21,394 bases of DNA from a virus (IMGVR_UViG_3300018079_000039:1-21394), one strand, 5' to 3'. Positions 1-6,365 are shown, counted from the stretch's first letter. The notes: a model not told the origin generated them from the sequence alone. Numbers and translations: made by a program.

Positions 1-162
1 TCCGGTGTCTGCAAAAATAGCCGCCCGCCCTCGGCGCAATGCCCAGGTAACGAGCGCCTCTTGGTGAGGAAACATGTCGGCATGAACATGCCGCGTATCG
101 ATCAAGCCGGTTGGCAGTGTCAACGCCAATTTGCGCTCGATCAACTCTGCATAGTCCAACAT
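1..162 (-). CDS. Phage superfamily 2 helicase, N-terminal fragment (cut by window edge)
   Basis: The 54 visible residues begin MLDYAELIERKLAL and continue to FPHQEALVTWALRRGRAAIF and ADTG, where the window ends. The FPHQ segment followed by ADTG looks like the Q-type motif and the start of Walker A (expected to continue as GKT) of the SNF2/DEAD-type helicases found in many phage replication regions. The family's role is ATP-driven DNA remodelling or unwinding; a replication role here is inferred. The start is the ATG at 160-162, preceded by a GGGAAA ribosome site. It is the last gene visible in the leftward operon, 29 bases after the preceding gene. The helicase core lies outside the window, so the exact subfamily is open. 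Confidence 0.78.
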   Translation of the reverse strand, partial: MLDYAELIERKLALTLPTGLIDTRHVHADMFPHQEALVTWALRRGRAAIFADTG

Positions 163-191
163 AGATTTCCCATGGGGTGATTAACCTTGCA

Positions 192-515
192 TTACGCGCC
201 TTCGGTTTCGGTGTCAAGCGCAAGTCGCGCCCATCTTGCACGTTGCCCGGCACTGCGGTTGCGGAATTCAAGACGCCGCTTGGCGACAATAATCTTGGGA
301 TGTTTGCAACCCTTGTCTGAGGCACACCAAATGTACAGTGTGTCGTAGAAACTCTGCACAACACAATTCTTCGCCGGCCTTCTCTTATCGCAACAGAGGC
401 ACCAAAGCAGTCGATTTGCCGACCACTGAACAGTGAACGGTTGGAGACCATTGTTGTCTGTCCAATTAGTCGCAGGCTGTATCTTGGCGGTGTAAATGTG
501 TACTAGCGACACCAT
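192..515 (-). CDS. Small zinc-finger-like phage protein
   Basis: About 107 residues. Cysteines at roughly 39, 42 (CLCC), 51, 64 and 70 (CASDKGC) could bind zinc. The stretch after them (KHPKIIVAKRR and a run of Arg) is strongly basic, which suggests nucleic acid binding. I recognise the general type, a short phage zinc-ribbon protein, but not a named family. The start is uncertain. ATG codons at 518 and 515 and a GTG at 512 follow an AAAGG that overlaps the stop of the previous gene (TGA at 523-525). The ATG at 515 or the GTG at 512 has the better spacing. It is probably translationally coupled to the gene upstream. Confidence 0.65.
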   Translation of the reverse strand: MVSLVHIYTAKIQPATNWTDNNGLQPFTVQWSANRLLWCLCCDKRRPAKNCVVQSFYDTLYIWCASDKGCKHPKIIVAKRRLEFRNRSAGQRARWARLALDTETEGA

Positions 516-522
516 CATCCTT

Positions 523-693
523 TCACGGTGCGACACACTGCCACACCACAGCCACGACAATCGCCACCAGGATCACCCACAGCGCGCGCCGGCTCGTGTG
601 CGTTGGCTTGCGCCGGCGCGATAGGCGAGCGGCTATGGCGCGGATTTCTGCATCGGTTTGATGCATGTGCGCGTTATGCTCGTTGGGCTTCAT
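523..693 (-). CDS. Small C-terminally anchored membrane protein
   Basis: 56 residues starting MKPNEHNAHMHQTDAEIRA. The N-terminal part is hydrophilic. A basic patch (RLSRRRKPTHTSRR) is followed by one hydrophobic segment, ALWVILVAIVVAVVW, at the C-terminus. This suggests a single-span inner membrane protein with the basic side in the cytoplasm. The ATG at 691-693 was chosen because GAGGG lies just upstream and the ATG overlaps the stop of the preceding reading frame (ATGA at 690-693). A longer frame is open to 801, but it lies antiparallel to nothing coding and inside the preceding gene, so I do not use it. Function unknown. Confidence 0.6.
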   Translation of the reverse strand: MKPNEHNAHMHQTDAEIRAIAARLSRRRKPTHTSRRALWVILVAIVVAVVWQCVAP

Positions 694-881
694 GTTGCCC
701 TCACAAACTTGCGCACGATGTAGCGCAGACCCTTGTTCCGCTGAACGCCGCTCCGTGTAATTCCCGTGGTGTAGCGATTCGCCGCGGCACGGGTCTTGCA
801 CTATTCAAGCACCACGGCACAGCCATTCCGGTTGACCATGATGACGAGCCAATAGTGCGTTGGGATTTGCGGTCGCTTCAT
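690..881 (-). pseudogene. Small phage protein gene interrupted by an in-frame amber codon
   Basis: Reading from ATG at 881, the frame runs MKRPQIPTHYWLVIMVNRNG CAVVLE and then hits TAG at 801-803. The same frame continues without another stop as CKTRAAANRYTTGITRSGVQ and on to KFVRAT, ending with TGA at 690. Both halves look like one compact basic phage protein of 63 codons. Both ends show ATGA overlaps with their neighbours (878-881 and 690-693), which is what an intact member of this operon would have. An alternative ATG at 908 with AGGAT upstream is in the same frame. The simplest reading is a nonsense mutation. Suppression in the host, or a sequencing error, could also explain it. Function unknown. 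Confidence 0.6.
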
Positions 882-1153
882 TCCGCCTTCGTTGTCAGGC
901 CACGCCATGATTTATCCTGATGAGAAACTGTACCGAGGAATTCGCTTCTTCCGTATTCGATCGCGCCTTGTATGGACGCACTCAGAAATCCCCACGTCAT
1001 CCCGTCCCAATGCGCATACAAACTATGAGCCGAAGTGATTCGCAACATGTAAACGCCGATGTGCACTGGCTTGAGAGTGGTTCGCGCCATGTAAACGCCG
1101 ATGTGCACTGGCTTGATATTCATCGAGAACCAGGTTAGTTTTGGTCTGCTCAT
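878..1153 (-). CDS. Small phage protein with a duplicated N-terminal segment
   Basis: 91 residues. The frame carries two tandem copies of a 14-residue block, IKPVHIGVYMARTT and LKPVHIGVYMLRIT. A body with HWDGMTWGFLSAS follows, and the protein ends QDKSWRGLTTKAE. The W-x-G-x-x-W and terminal WRGL pattern resembles small phage early proteins of about 70 residues that begin with a single KPVH-x-GVY, so one copy is probably extra. The start at 1153 overlaps the previous stop (ATGA at 1150-1153) and has GAGG five bases upstream. A second in-frame ATG at 1123 would still include both copies. Function unknown. Confidence 0.65.
   Translation of the reverse strand: MSRPKLTWFSMNIKPVHIGVYMARTTLKPVHIGVYMLRITSAHSLYAHWDGMTWGFLSASIQGAIEYGRSEFLGTVSHQDKSWRGLTTKAE
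1033..1116. repeat. 42-bp tandem direct duplication
   Basis: Positions 1033-1074 and 1075-1116 are two adjacent 42-bp units that match at 38 of 42 positions by direct comparison. The last 29 bases of each unit (1046-1074 and 1088-1116) are identical. The unit is 14 codons, so the host reading frame on the minus strand is kept. Confidence 0.9.
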
Positions 1154-1401
1154 TCGAACCTCAACTTCTCGAACTTGGCAAGCTGCTTGCGTAGCGATGC
1201 CAGTTTCCGGATTCGAGCGGCATTCGCTGCGACGACAGCGGCCTCGCGAGTAAGGAAAACCTCATCACCAACATCGAGACGATAGGACCATCGCCCGCGC
1301 TCGACCGTACGAATGCGCTTGTCGCCTTCGCGATAGTCCTCGTCCGTATTTTGTTCTCTGATGCCTTTGGTCAAGGCGTATTTGGTGATCCAGACTTTCA
1401 C
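1150..1401 (-). CDS. Hypothetical phage early protein
   Basis: 83 residues, MKVWITKYALTKGI at the start. The middle (WSYRLDVGDEVFLTREAA) looks beta-rich, and the C-terminal helix is strongly basic (RIRKLASLRKQLAKFEKLRF). This is a recurrent type of small phage early protein of unknown role, typically 75-90 residues, so the length is normal. The start codon is GTG at 1399-1401 with AGAGG upstream. It is the first clear gene of the leftward operon after the regulatory region and overlaps the next gene by ATGA. Confidence 0.75.
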   Translation of the reverse strand: MKVWITKYALTKGIREQNTDEDYREGDKRIRTVERGRWSYRLDVGDEVFLTREAAVVAANAARIRKLASLRKQLAKFEKLRFE

Positions 1402-1571
1402 GTTGGCCTCTTGCGGTTAAGAATTTGATACACGCGCTCCGCTCTTAATAGCTCTGAAAACGAGATGGTGCGCTCTGTGATTCAGAGCGCGCTTGCCGTT
1501 AATGCACTCCATGCAAAAGAGTGCAGAGAAATGCCTTAAGTTGTCAATTTTTTCGCACGAACGACAGACGA
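1402..1571. other. Non-coding leader with two hairpins and a -35-like box
   Basis: No convincing gene. Two inverted repeats are visible. One is an 8-bp perfect stem at 1470-1477 and 1483-1490 (GCGCTCTG, loop TGATT). The other is a 6-bp stem at 1504-1509 and 1519-1524 (GCACTC) with ATGCAAAA in its loop. On the minus strand a perfect TTGACA lies at 1547-1542. Seventeen or so bases further on there is only a poor -10 (TGCACT), so a promoter for the leftward operon is possible but not proven. A 31-codon minus-strand frame at 1417-1512 has no ribosome site and is not called. Confidence 0.45.
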
Positions 1572-1766
1572 TCATGCTAATTCCCGAAAGAAATCAGCAG
1601 CCTTGATTTTGCCGCCGGTCGCAGTCTCAATCGTTTTCCAGTGCTCGACACGGACACCATTCTTGCGCCAGTGCTGGATCAACTGGCGCGAAACTCCGCA
1701 CAGCCGCGCCAACGAATTGACGCCGCCCACCGCTTCAATGGCTCTGTCGATCGCTCGCATTTGCAT
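1572..1766 (-). CDS. YdaS/Cro-like helix-turn-helix regulator
   Basis: 64 residues starting MQMRAIDRAIEAVGG. The core VNSLARLCGVSRQLIQHWRK is a clear helix-turn-helix, with GVSRQLIQHWR as the recognition helix. The arrangement of GG, LA, C/GVS, W and a short C-terminal helix fits the YdaS/Cro-like regulators of lambdoid prophages. It should act as a DNA-binding switch for the two divergent early operons. The chosen ATG (1764-1766) lies inside an inverted repeat arm, so autoregulation is likely. An ATG at 1760 is a close alternative. No ribosome site is visible, so the message may be leaderless or the start slightly different. No CI-type repressor is present in the window. Confidence 0.75.
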   Translation of the reverse strand: MQMRAIDRAIEAVGGVNSLARLCGVSRQLIQHWRKNGVRVEHWKTIETATGGKIKAADFFRELA

Positions 1767-1805
1767 CGTGTGGCATACACTAATGCAAATTTCGCTTGCA
1801 TGCAA
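1759..1805. promoter_or_regulatory. Candidate operator cluster between divergent early operons
   Basis: ATTTGCAT at 1759-1766 pairs with ATGCAAAT at 1783-1790, making a perfect 8-bp inverted repeat with a 16-base gap. A second perfect palindrome, TTGCATGCAA, is at 1796-1805. The sites lie between the regulator gene and the first rightward gene, and the regulator's start codon is in the first arm. Another ATGCAAAA occurs at 1511-1518. These are the best candidates for binding sites of the 1572-1766 regulator. Binding is inferred from position and symmetry. Promoter hexamers are not clear on either strand. Confidence 0.55.
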
Positions 1806-1854
1806 ACGTTTTTTATGGCACGCTCTGTCCCTCGAGCAACACATCGGGACAATC

Positions 1855-1950
1855 ATGACTACCGACCAAGCCTACGTCAACGCACTCGCCACCGAGTTTC
1901 AGCTTCGCGCGCTGCTGGACGCGATCCGCAGGCAGTGGAGGATGGTATGA
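1855..1950 (+). CDS. Very small first gene of the rightward operon
   Basis: 31 residues, starting MTTDQAYVNALATEFQLRAL and ending RRQWRMV; probably one amphipathic helix. A GGGA lies six bases before the ATG. Its stop overlaps the next start (ATGA at 1947-1950), the pattern shared by the following genes, which is the main reason to accept it. Function unknown. Confidence 0.5.
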   Translation: MTTDQAYVNALATEFQLRALLDAIRRQWRMV

Positions 1951-2069
1951 GCGTCTCATTGGCCGCTGACCCGCTAGATAGATTCACGCCATGGTTTGAT
2001 GAGGACTCAGTTGGAAGAAACGAGCGCGTTATCTCCCTACTACTGATGCACGCAATGGAGACAACATGA
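1947..2069 (+). CDS. Small hypothetical phage protein
   Basis: 40 residues, MSVSLAADPLDRFTPWFDED at the start and ISLLLMHAMETT at the end. The GGAGG five bases upstream and the ATGA overlaps at both ends (1947-1950 and 2066-2069) support it. The longer open frame upstream to 1641 runs antisense through the regulator gene and is ignored. Function unknown. Confidence 0.55.
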   Translation: MSVSLAADPLDRFTPWFDEDSVGRNERVISLLLMHAMETT

Positions 2070-2359
2070 CTAACATCCTGAAAATGATCGCCGACGATCC
2101 GAACCTCGATCCAGCGTTCGCCGCAGCGCTCGAACCTGAGCGCGTGTCCTGCCTGCCGGTAACCATTACACATGGCCGCCTGCCGCTATCCGGCTGCGGC
2201 ACCATAACCTACAGCGGCAAGGATCGGGATGCGGTCGAGGCTAAGGCCAAGACCGGGCAAGACCATATCGACTACATGCGCTCGCCGTCCCTATCGATGC
2301 CGTGCCGGCAGCCGGATGGAACATGGTTCGTCGTGTTGACATTTTTCGGAACGGACTGA
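2066..2359 (+). CDS. Hypothetical phage early protein
   Basis: 97 residues starting MTNILKMIADDPNLDPAFAA. A helical N-terminus precedes a segment rich in beta-forming residues (VSCLPVTITHGRLPLSGCG) and a final strand GTWFVVLTFFGTD. No family recognised. The ATG has GGAG six bases upstream and overlaps the preceding stop. Confidence 0.65.
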   Translation: MTNILKMIADDPNLDPAFAAALEPERVSCLPVTITHGRLPLSGCGTITYSGKDRDAVEAKAKTGQDHIDYMRSPSLSMPCRQPDGTWFVVLTFFGTD

Positions 2360-2362
2360 GCC

Positions 2363-2743
2363 ATGAGCATGTCCTATTATTACTTGCGTGCTCCATTCAC
2401 GTCGGTGCGTCTGGAACACATCGGCGAGCACGACAAAGTAACGCTTTGGGAGAATGGCGCCAATGCTGGAACGCTCACTTTGAGTAAAGGAGTCGGGCGG
2501 AAATTCCTCTACATGATGACTGATCATGTTGATGATTCGCAAGCTCCTATGCGAATTTATTGGGGCGACAGCGACAAAGGATGTGTCGTCACCGAAAATG
2601 TGCGTGGACTCGATCCAGATCTGATGCTCATCAGCGAATACGGCGAGCCTCTACGCGTCAGCGAGATTCGCGACCGCGCCGGCCATGTGCGCAAGGACAA
2701 GATGCCGGGGGAATTGTTCGGATACGATGAGGCGAAGCCATGA
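2363..2743 (+). CDS. Hypothetical phage early protein
   Basis: 126 residues starting MSMSYYYLRAPFTSVRLEHI. The composition is mixed and soluble, with a beta-rich N-terminal half (DKVTLWENGANAGTLTLSKG) and a charged C-terminus (RDRAGHVRKDKMPGEL). No transmembrane segment or known motif. It follows the preceding stop by three bases and overlaps the next gene by ATGA. Function unknown. Confidence 0.7.
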   Translation: MSMSYYYLRAPFTSVRLEHIGEHDKVTLWENGANAGTLTLSKGVGRKFLYMMTDHVDDSQAPMRIYWGDSDKGCVVTENVRGLDPDLMLISEYGEPLRVSEIRDRAGHVRKDKMPGELFGYDEAKP

Positions 2744-3015
2744 GCGTTGACTACAGAGATTTGCCATTGCACATGCAAGATGCCGCACGAGAATACGTTG
2801 AGCACGGGCAACCGCCTGGTGGCTTCTTCCGCTATGTTCTCGAAAATAGACTAGCCGAGGCTTGTAGACATGCCGATAACACTAACATCCATTACATGCG
2901 CGAGTGGGCCAACTGGCTATACGGAGAATGCCCAATACCAGCATGGGGATCGCCGGCAGAGGTTGACGAATGGATTAACAAACACGCAGCCAAGCGCGCA
3001 GAGGGAAAGCCATGA
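2740..3015 (+). CDS. Small phage protein of the 'YVEHGxPPGGF' type
   Basis: 91 residues. The pattern LPLHMQDAAREYVEHGQPPG, then FFRYVLENRLAEACRHAD and IPAWGSPAEVDEWINK, is one I recognise from many temperate phage early regions, where its role is unknown. Length and motif order are typical. GAGG eight bases upstream and ATGA overlaps at both ends support the start. Confidence 0.78.
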   Translation: MSVDYRDLPLHMQDAAREYVEHGQPPGGFFRYVLENRLAEACRHADNTNIHYMREWANWLYGECPIPAWGSPAEVDEWINKHAAKRAEGKP

Positions 3016-3260
3016 GATTTATCGATGACGGTGGGTCGGCTTTCCCTCAGCCGGGATGGATAGATAGTGACGGTAGTCATCACTTCCCAGCCGATGGATA
3101 CGGAATGGGCGGGATGACTTTGCGCGACTACTTTGCCGCGGCAGCACTAGCGCATCCGTCTACGCACGACCAACCGGCATATGACACGCCAACGGATCAC
3201 GCAGCAGCATGGGCCTACTCGGTTGCCGATGCGATGCTCGCCGAGCGATCTAAGCCATGA
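3012..3260 (+). CDS. Small phage protein, 'DGGxAFP...MTLRDYFAA...VADAMLAER' type
   Basis: 82 residues. The order of motifs FIDDGGSAFPQPG, GMTLRDYFAAAALA and AYSVADAMLAERSK is a familiar small phage protein with no assigned function. A GAGGG ribosome site lies six bases before the ATG. It is joined to its neighbours by ATGA overlaps on both sides. Nothing appears to be missing compared with the usual length. Confidence 0.8.
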   Translation: MRFIDDGGSAFPQPGWIDSDGSHHFPADGYGMGGMTLRDYFAAAALAHPSTHDQPAYDTPTDHAAAWAYSVADAMLAERSKP

Positions 3261-3508
3261 TCCCGCGCGCTCCTGCCGCCATCATCGCCGCTGGCATTGG
3301 CCTGTTGGGCTGGGCATGGGGTCGCTGGGTGAACGAAAGCGATGCGAAGGTCGAGCGCGACATCGTGCGGATGCAGGCGCATACGATCTGCGATGGCCCC
3401 GCATGGATCGACGCCGACGACGACCGACACGTGCTGTGTGCCACTGGATCGATGCGACTACTCCGAAGGAGAAACGATGACAATCTATGTGGTGATGATT
3501 CGAGATAG
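3257..3508 (+). CDS. Small protein with an N-terminal membrane segment
   Basis: 83 residues. Residues 7-22 (AAIIAAGIGLLGWAWG) could span the membrane or act as a signal anchor. The rest is soluble and has three cysteines. The start is the ATG in the ATGA overlap at 3257. The end (TAG at 3506-3508) runs 32 bases into the next gene, which is longer than the other overlaps here. The last 20 residues (RRRNDDNLCGDDSR) look unlike a natural terminus. A small frameshift near the end is possible but cannot be shown. Confidence 0.5.
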   Translation: MIPRAPAAIIAAGIGLLGWAWGRWVNESDAKVERDIVRMQAHTICDGPAWIDADDDRHVLCATGSMRLLRRRNDDNLCGDDSR

Positions 3509-3740
3509 ACACACAGACACAGAGGCGCACCTGTTCTCCACATCTGAGAAGGCGATTTCATTTGCCCAAAGCTACTTAGTAGGTTGCGGTGATTCGGCGC
3601 AGTACGTTGATCCAAAAGACGCCACGATGAGTTCGAAAGAGTTGGAGTCTGCTGGTTGGTTGTTCTACACCTGCTACTCAGCAGAGGGCGATTGCGTTTG
3701 GATGTTGCCGAAAGAAGTAGACAACAGCACGGTGAAATAA
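3477..3740 (+). CDS. Hypothetical phage protein
   Basis: 87 residues beginning MTIYVVMIRDRHTDTEAHLF. The opening strand, then a helix (STSEKAISFAQSYL), an acidic middle and a C-terminal strand pair (WLFYTCYSAEGDCVWMLPKE) suggest a small alpha/beta fold. AAGGAG six bases before the ATG is one of the best ribosome sites in the operon and fixes the start. Its TAA overlaps the next ATG (TAATG at 3738-3742). Function unknown. Confidence 0.7.
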   Translation: MTIYVVMIRDRHTDTEAHLFSTSEKAISFAQSYLVGCGDSAQYVDPKDATMSSKELESAGWLFYTCYSAEGDCVWMLPKEVDNSTVK

Positions 3741-3871
3741 TGAACCGCAGAACCCGCAACTTTTGGCTCGCTATCGCCCGCTTCTTTGACCGCCATGCGG
3801 CGTGTGTCAGGCGCATGATGCGAGCGGGAACGCCCAAACGCGGCCCACGCATTCCGAAGGTGACGCCATGA
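3740..3871 (+). CDS. Short, very basic hypothetical protein
   Basis: 43 residues, MNRRTRNFWLAIARFFDRHA at the start. Arg and Lys make up about a quarter of it, and the first half could form an amphipathic helix. Starting at 3740 gives a TAATG overlap before and an ATGA overlap with the ERF gene after. A nucleic-acid or membrane contact is possible but only a guess from composition. Confidence 0.5.
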   Translation: MNRRTRNFWLAIARFFDRHAACVRRMMRAGTPKRGPRIPKVTP

Positions 3872-4623
3872 CCGACACAACAGCCCCGGCAATCGTACAA
3901 GCGTCAGACACCGCATCGCTGATGCGGATCATTGAGCGAGCGACGACCGATCCTGCCTTCGATGTCGCCAAGTTGCAGGCGTTGCTTGACGTGCGCGACC
4001 GCTGGCTCGCCGGCGAAGCGAAAAGGGCTTATGACACCGCATTCGCCGCCTTCAAGGCCGAGGCAGTGCGGATTGTCAGGAACACAAATATCACGGATGG
4101 GCCGCTACGCGGAAAACAATACGCAAATCTGTTTGCCTGCGTTGATGCTCTCACGCCAGCGCTATCCAGAAACGGCCTTAGTTCCAGTTGGTCAATCGTC
4201 AAGGACGAAAAGGAATGGATTGAAACTGCATGCATTCTGAAACACGTCAGCGGTCATTCCGAGATTAGCAAAATGGGCGGACCACCAGATACCGGCGTGG
4301 CAAAGAACGCGATTCAAGCGCGTGCAAGCTCGTTGAGCTATCTTGAGCGCTACACATTTCTGGCCGTAACAGGCATGGCCACTGCCGATCAGGACGATGA
4401 TGGCGGAGGGGGCGGTGACGGTGACCCGCCACCCGCCGATCCTTGGACAGATGAGCTTCGCGCTGCCGGCAAATCGGCAGCAGGCAATGGAGTCAAGGCC
4501 TATCGAGGCTGGTGGCGAACGCTGACTGAAGAATTTCGCCTCGCCGCGGCGCCGACAAAACAGCATGGCGACTTCAAGACCGTCGCCAACGATGCAGATA
4601 CCATGAAAAAGGCCGCAGCATGA
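3868..4623 (+). CDS. erf: ERF-family single-strand DNA annealing protein
   Basis: 251 residues. The core matches the ERF type of phage recombinase: helices around LMRIIERATTDPAFDVAKLQ, then AFAAFKAEAVRIVRN, KQYANLFACVDALTPALSRN, an SSWSI strand, and KNAIQARASSLSYLERYTFL before a Gly/Asp/Pro-rich linker. ERF proteins form rings and anneal complementary strands during recombination. The C-terminal part after the linker (YRGWWRTLTEEFR) is probably a separate small domain. It lies directly before a YqaJ exonuclease and overlaps it by ATGA, the usual exonuclease/annealase pairing. The start at 3868 overlaps the preceding stop and has AAGG upstream. Confidence 0.88.
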   Translation: MTDTTAPAIVQASDTASLMRIIERATTDPAFDVAKLQALLDVRDRWLAGEAKRAYDTAFAAFKAEAVRIVRNTNITDGPLRGKQYANLFACVDALTPALSRNGLSSSWSIVKDEKEWIETACILKHVSGHSEISKMGGPPDTGVAKNAIQARASSLSYLERYTFLAVTGMATADQDDDGGGGGDGDPPPADPWTDELRAAGKSAAGNGVKAYRGWWRTLTEEFRLAAAPTKQHGDFKTVANDADTMKKAAA

Positions 4624-5282
4624 CTCAAGACGCGGCCGGCGGCCCCAATCCAAGCAATCCGCTGCAAGGAACCGCCGATTGGATACGCGAACGGATCGGC
4701 TGCTTGACCGCATCACGCATGGCGGATGCGATGGACTTCCTGAAAAACGGCAATTCAAGTGCGGCGCGAACGAAACTGATGCGCGGGTTACTCGCAGAGA
4801 GGCTTGTCAATGCAGCGATGGATCACTACGTCACGCCCGCAATGGAGTGGGGCCTCGCACACGAGGCCGGCGCACGCGATCGCTACGAGGCGATTAGTGG
4901 AAACCTCGTGCAGCTTGTCGGATTCGTCCCGCATCGAAGCATAGAATGGTTTGGCGCCAGCCCAGACGGGTTCATCGACGACGATGGATTGGTAGAGATC
5001 AAGTGCCCAACTACGCCGGCGTACATCGCTTGGCGGACCGCAAGCGTAGTGCCAGAGGAATACAAACCACAAATGCTTGCCCAACTTTCCTGCACGCGAC
5101 GTAAGTTCTGCGACTTCGTTGCATTCGATCCAAGGGTCAAGGAAAGGCGCTTGCAGTTGTTTGTCCGCCGCTTCACGCCGGTTGAAGCCGAGATCGCCGA
5201 AGTCGAAATACGGGCGATTCAGTTCTTGCGGGAACTGGATTCCATGTTCGACGCATTCCACGCGAAGGAAGCGCATGACTGA
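4620..5282 (+). CDS. YqaJ-type (lambda exonuclease-like) recombination nuclease
   Basis: 220 residues. The motifs are in the family's order: RIGCLTASRMADAM near residue 26, the AMEWGLAHEAGARDRYE helix near 74-90, GASPDGFID with Asp at about 116, VEIKCP with catalytic Glu 126 and Lys 128, and YKPQMLAQL near 148-155. This PD-(D/E)XK fold digests one strand of double-stranded ends to expose single strands for the partner annealing protein encoded just upstream. Length is typical and all metal-binding residues are present, so it should be active. Overlaps: ATGA with the ERF gene, eight bases with the next gene. Confidence 0.9.
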   Translation: MTQDAAGGPNPSNPLQGTADWIRERIGCLTASRMADAMDFLKNGNSSAARTKLMRGLLAERLVNAAMDHYVTPAMEWGLAHEAGARDRYEAISGNLVQLVGFVPHRSIEWFGASPDGFIDDDGLVEIKCPTTPAYIAWRTASVVPEEYKPQMLAQLSCTRRKFCDFVAFDPRVKERRLQLFVRRFTPVEAEIAEVEIRAIQFLRELDSMFDAFHAKEAHD

Positions 5283-6102
5283 AATTGTCGAGTATTCCAA
5301 GACCGAGGCCGCGCTGACTGAACTTGCGAGCACATACAAAGGCGTGATCTATGAAGTTGCAAAACCTGATGGCATGAAAGCCGCGATACTCGCGCGGGCC
5401 GACATCCGCGGTTACCGAGTGGCGCTGGAAAAAATGCGAGTGCAAATCAAAGAGCCTGCATTGCGTCGCACTCAGTTGATCGATTCCGAGGCGCGACGCA
5501 TCACTGCCGTATTGACCGCACTTGAAACGCCGATCGACGATCAGATCAAGGCAGAAGAGCGCCGCAAAGAAGAGGAAAAAACGGCGGTAGTGCGAGCCGA
5601 ACAAGCGCGTATTGCGGCTGAAGAAGCTGCCCGCAAAAAGATCGAAGAAGAAAAACTCGCAGCCGAACGTGCTGAGATCGCGCGCCAACGTGCGGAACTT
5701 GAAAAGGCCGAGCAAGCCCGCATCGCCGCCGAGACGGCCACACGGATGGTAATTGAAGAAGAGCAGCGCGCGTCCCGCATGAAGATTGAGCGGGAACAGC
5801 GTGAGGCGCGTGCTGCGATTGAGACACAAGAACGCGAAGCGAAGCGCATACGCGAAGCCGAAGAACTCAAGCTAAAGGCAGAACGAGATCAGCTGGAAGC
5901 AGAGCGGCGCAAGGTCGAGGATGCGGCCCGAAAAGCGCGCGAAGCAGAAGAAGCGGCGGACAGAGAAGTTGAACGCAAGAAAAATGAAGTTCTCGATGCC
6001 ATGGAAATGCTCAGGATATTTCAAGCGCGATTTAGGCATCTACCACGGTTTGCCGAGATCGTGCGCGTTATCGACTTACATCTGATTAGGGAGGCAGCAT
6101 GA
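5275..6102 (+). CDS. DUF1351-like coiled-coil phage protein
   Basis: 275 residues. The N-terminal 90 (GVIYEVAKPDGMKAAILARA to ETPIDDQIKAEERRKEEE) resemble the DUF1351 layout often seen beside phage recombination genes. Residues about 95-240 are a long Glu/Lys/Arg/Ala coiled coil with repeated EQARIAAE-like segments. The last 35 residues form a distinct hydrophobic end (MEMLRIFQARFRHLPRFAE). GAAGGA just before the ATG at 5275 supports that start; it overlaps the nuclease gene by eight bases. A structural or partner role in recombination is inferred from context. The coiled coil itself gives no enzymatic clue. Confidence 0.75.
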   Translation: MTEIVEYSKTEAALTELASTYKGVIYEVAKPDGMKAAILARADIRGYRVALEKMRVQIKEPALRRTQLIDSEARRITAVLTALETPIDDQIKAEERRKEEEKTAVVRAEQARIAAEEAARKKIEEEKLAAERAEIARQRAELEKAEQARIAAETATRMVIEEEQRASRMKIEREQREARAAIETQEREAKRIREAEELKLKAERDQLEAERRKVEDAARKAREAEEAADREVERKKNEVLDAMEMLRIFQARFRHLPRFAEIVRVIDLHLIREAA

Positions 6103-6365
6103 CCCGCAAATACCAGAAGCGCAGCACAATGACCCGCGACGAGGCTTTGGCCGTCGCCGAGAAGTACGCCGGCAAATCGATTACGGAAGCGGCGTTCGAT
6201 GCTGCTAGTCAGCCACCGCAAGGGGAGGCATTGATCGGCGCAAAGCAACCGATGACGATTACAAGTCGCGTCGTCGAGGCCGAGAATCGCTTGGCGAGTA
6301 CGCTCCAATGGCTCGACGAGATCGATGCCGAATTGAGAAAGATCAGCGCGCGGATCGGACTCTAA
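6099..6365 (+). CDS. Small helical hypothetical protein
   Basis: 88 residues. It starts MTRKYQKRSTMTRDEALAVA and has a predicted long C-terminal helix (VVEAENRLASTLQWLDEIDA). GGGAGG five bases before the ATG and the ATGA overlap fix the start; a second ATG at 6129 is less likely. It probably belongs to the recombination operon. Function unknown. Confidence 0.65.
   Translation: MTRKYQKRSTMTRDEALAVAEKYAGKSITEAAFDAASQPPQGEALIGAKQPMTITSRVVEAENRLASTLQWLDEIDAELRKISARIGL

Noticed and set aside
690-881. Genome-wide recoding of TAG as an amino acid
   Set aside because: TAG ends other genes in the window (3506-3508, 20882-20884 and 21326-21328), including late structural genes, and none of the large genes has an internal TAG. 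A local nonsense mutation is simpler.
528-920. 130-codon plus-strand frame antisense to the leftward operon
   Set aside because: It runs opposite several small ATGA-coupled genes, has no ribosome site, and its Arg/Cys/His-rich product looks like an antisense shadow.
1440-1465. Lambda-like nut site on the plus strand (CGCTCTTA followed by a GAAAA loop)
   Set aside because: The boxA match is exact, but the following stem has only three pairs (CTC/GAG) and the orientation is away from the leftward operon that begins here; no plus-strand transcript is expected across it.
1417-1512. 31-codon minus-strand gene in the leader region
   Set aside because: No ribosome site, and the frame overlaps both hairpins; composition gives no support.
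1641-2069. 142-codon plus-strand gene starting within the regulator region
   Set aside because: Its first two thirds lie antisense to the helix-turn-helix gene and through the operator region. The start at 1947, with GGAGG and an ATGA overlap, is much better.
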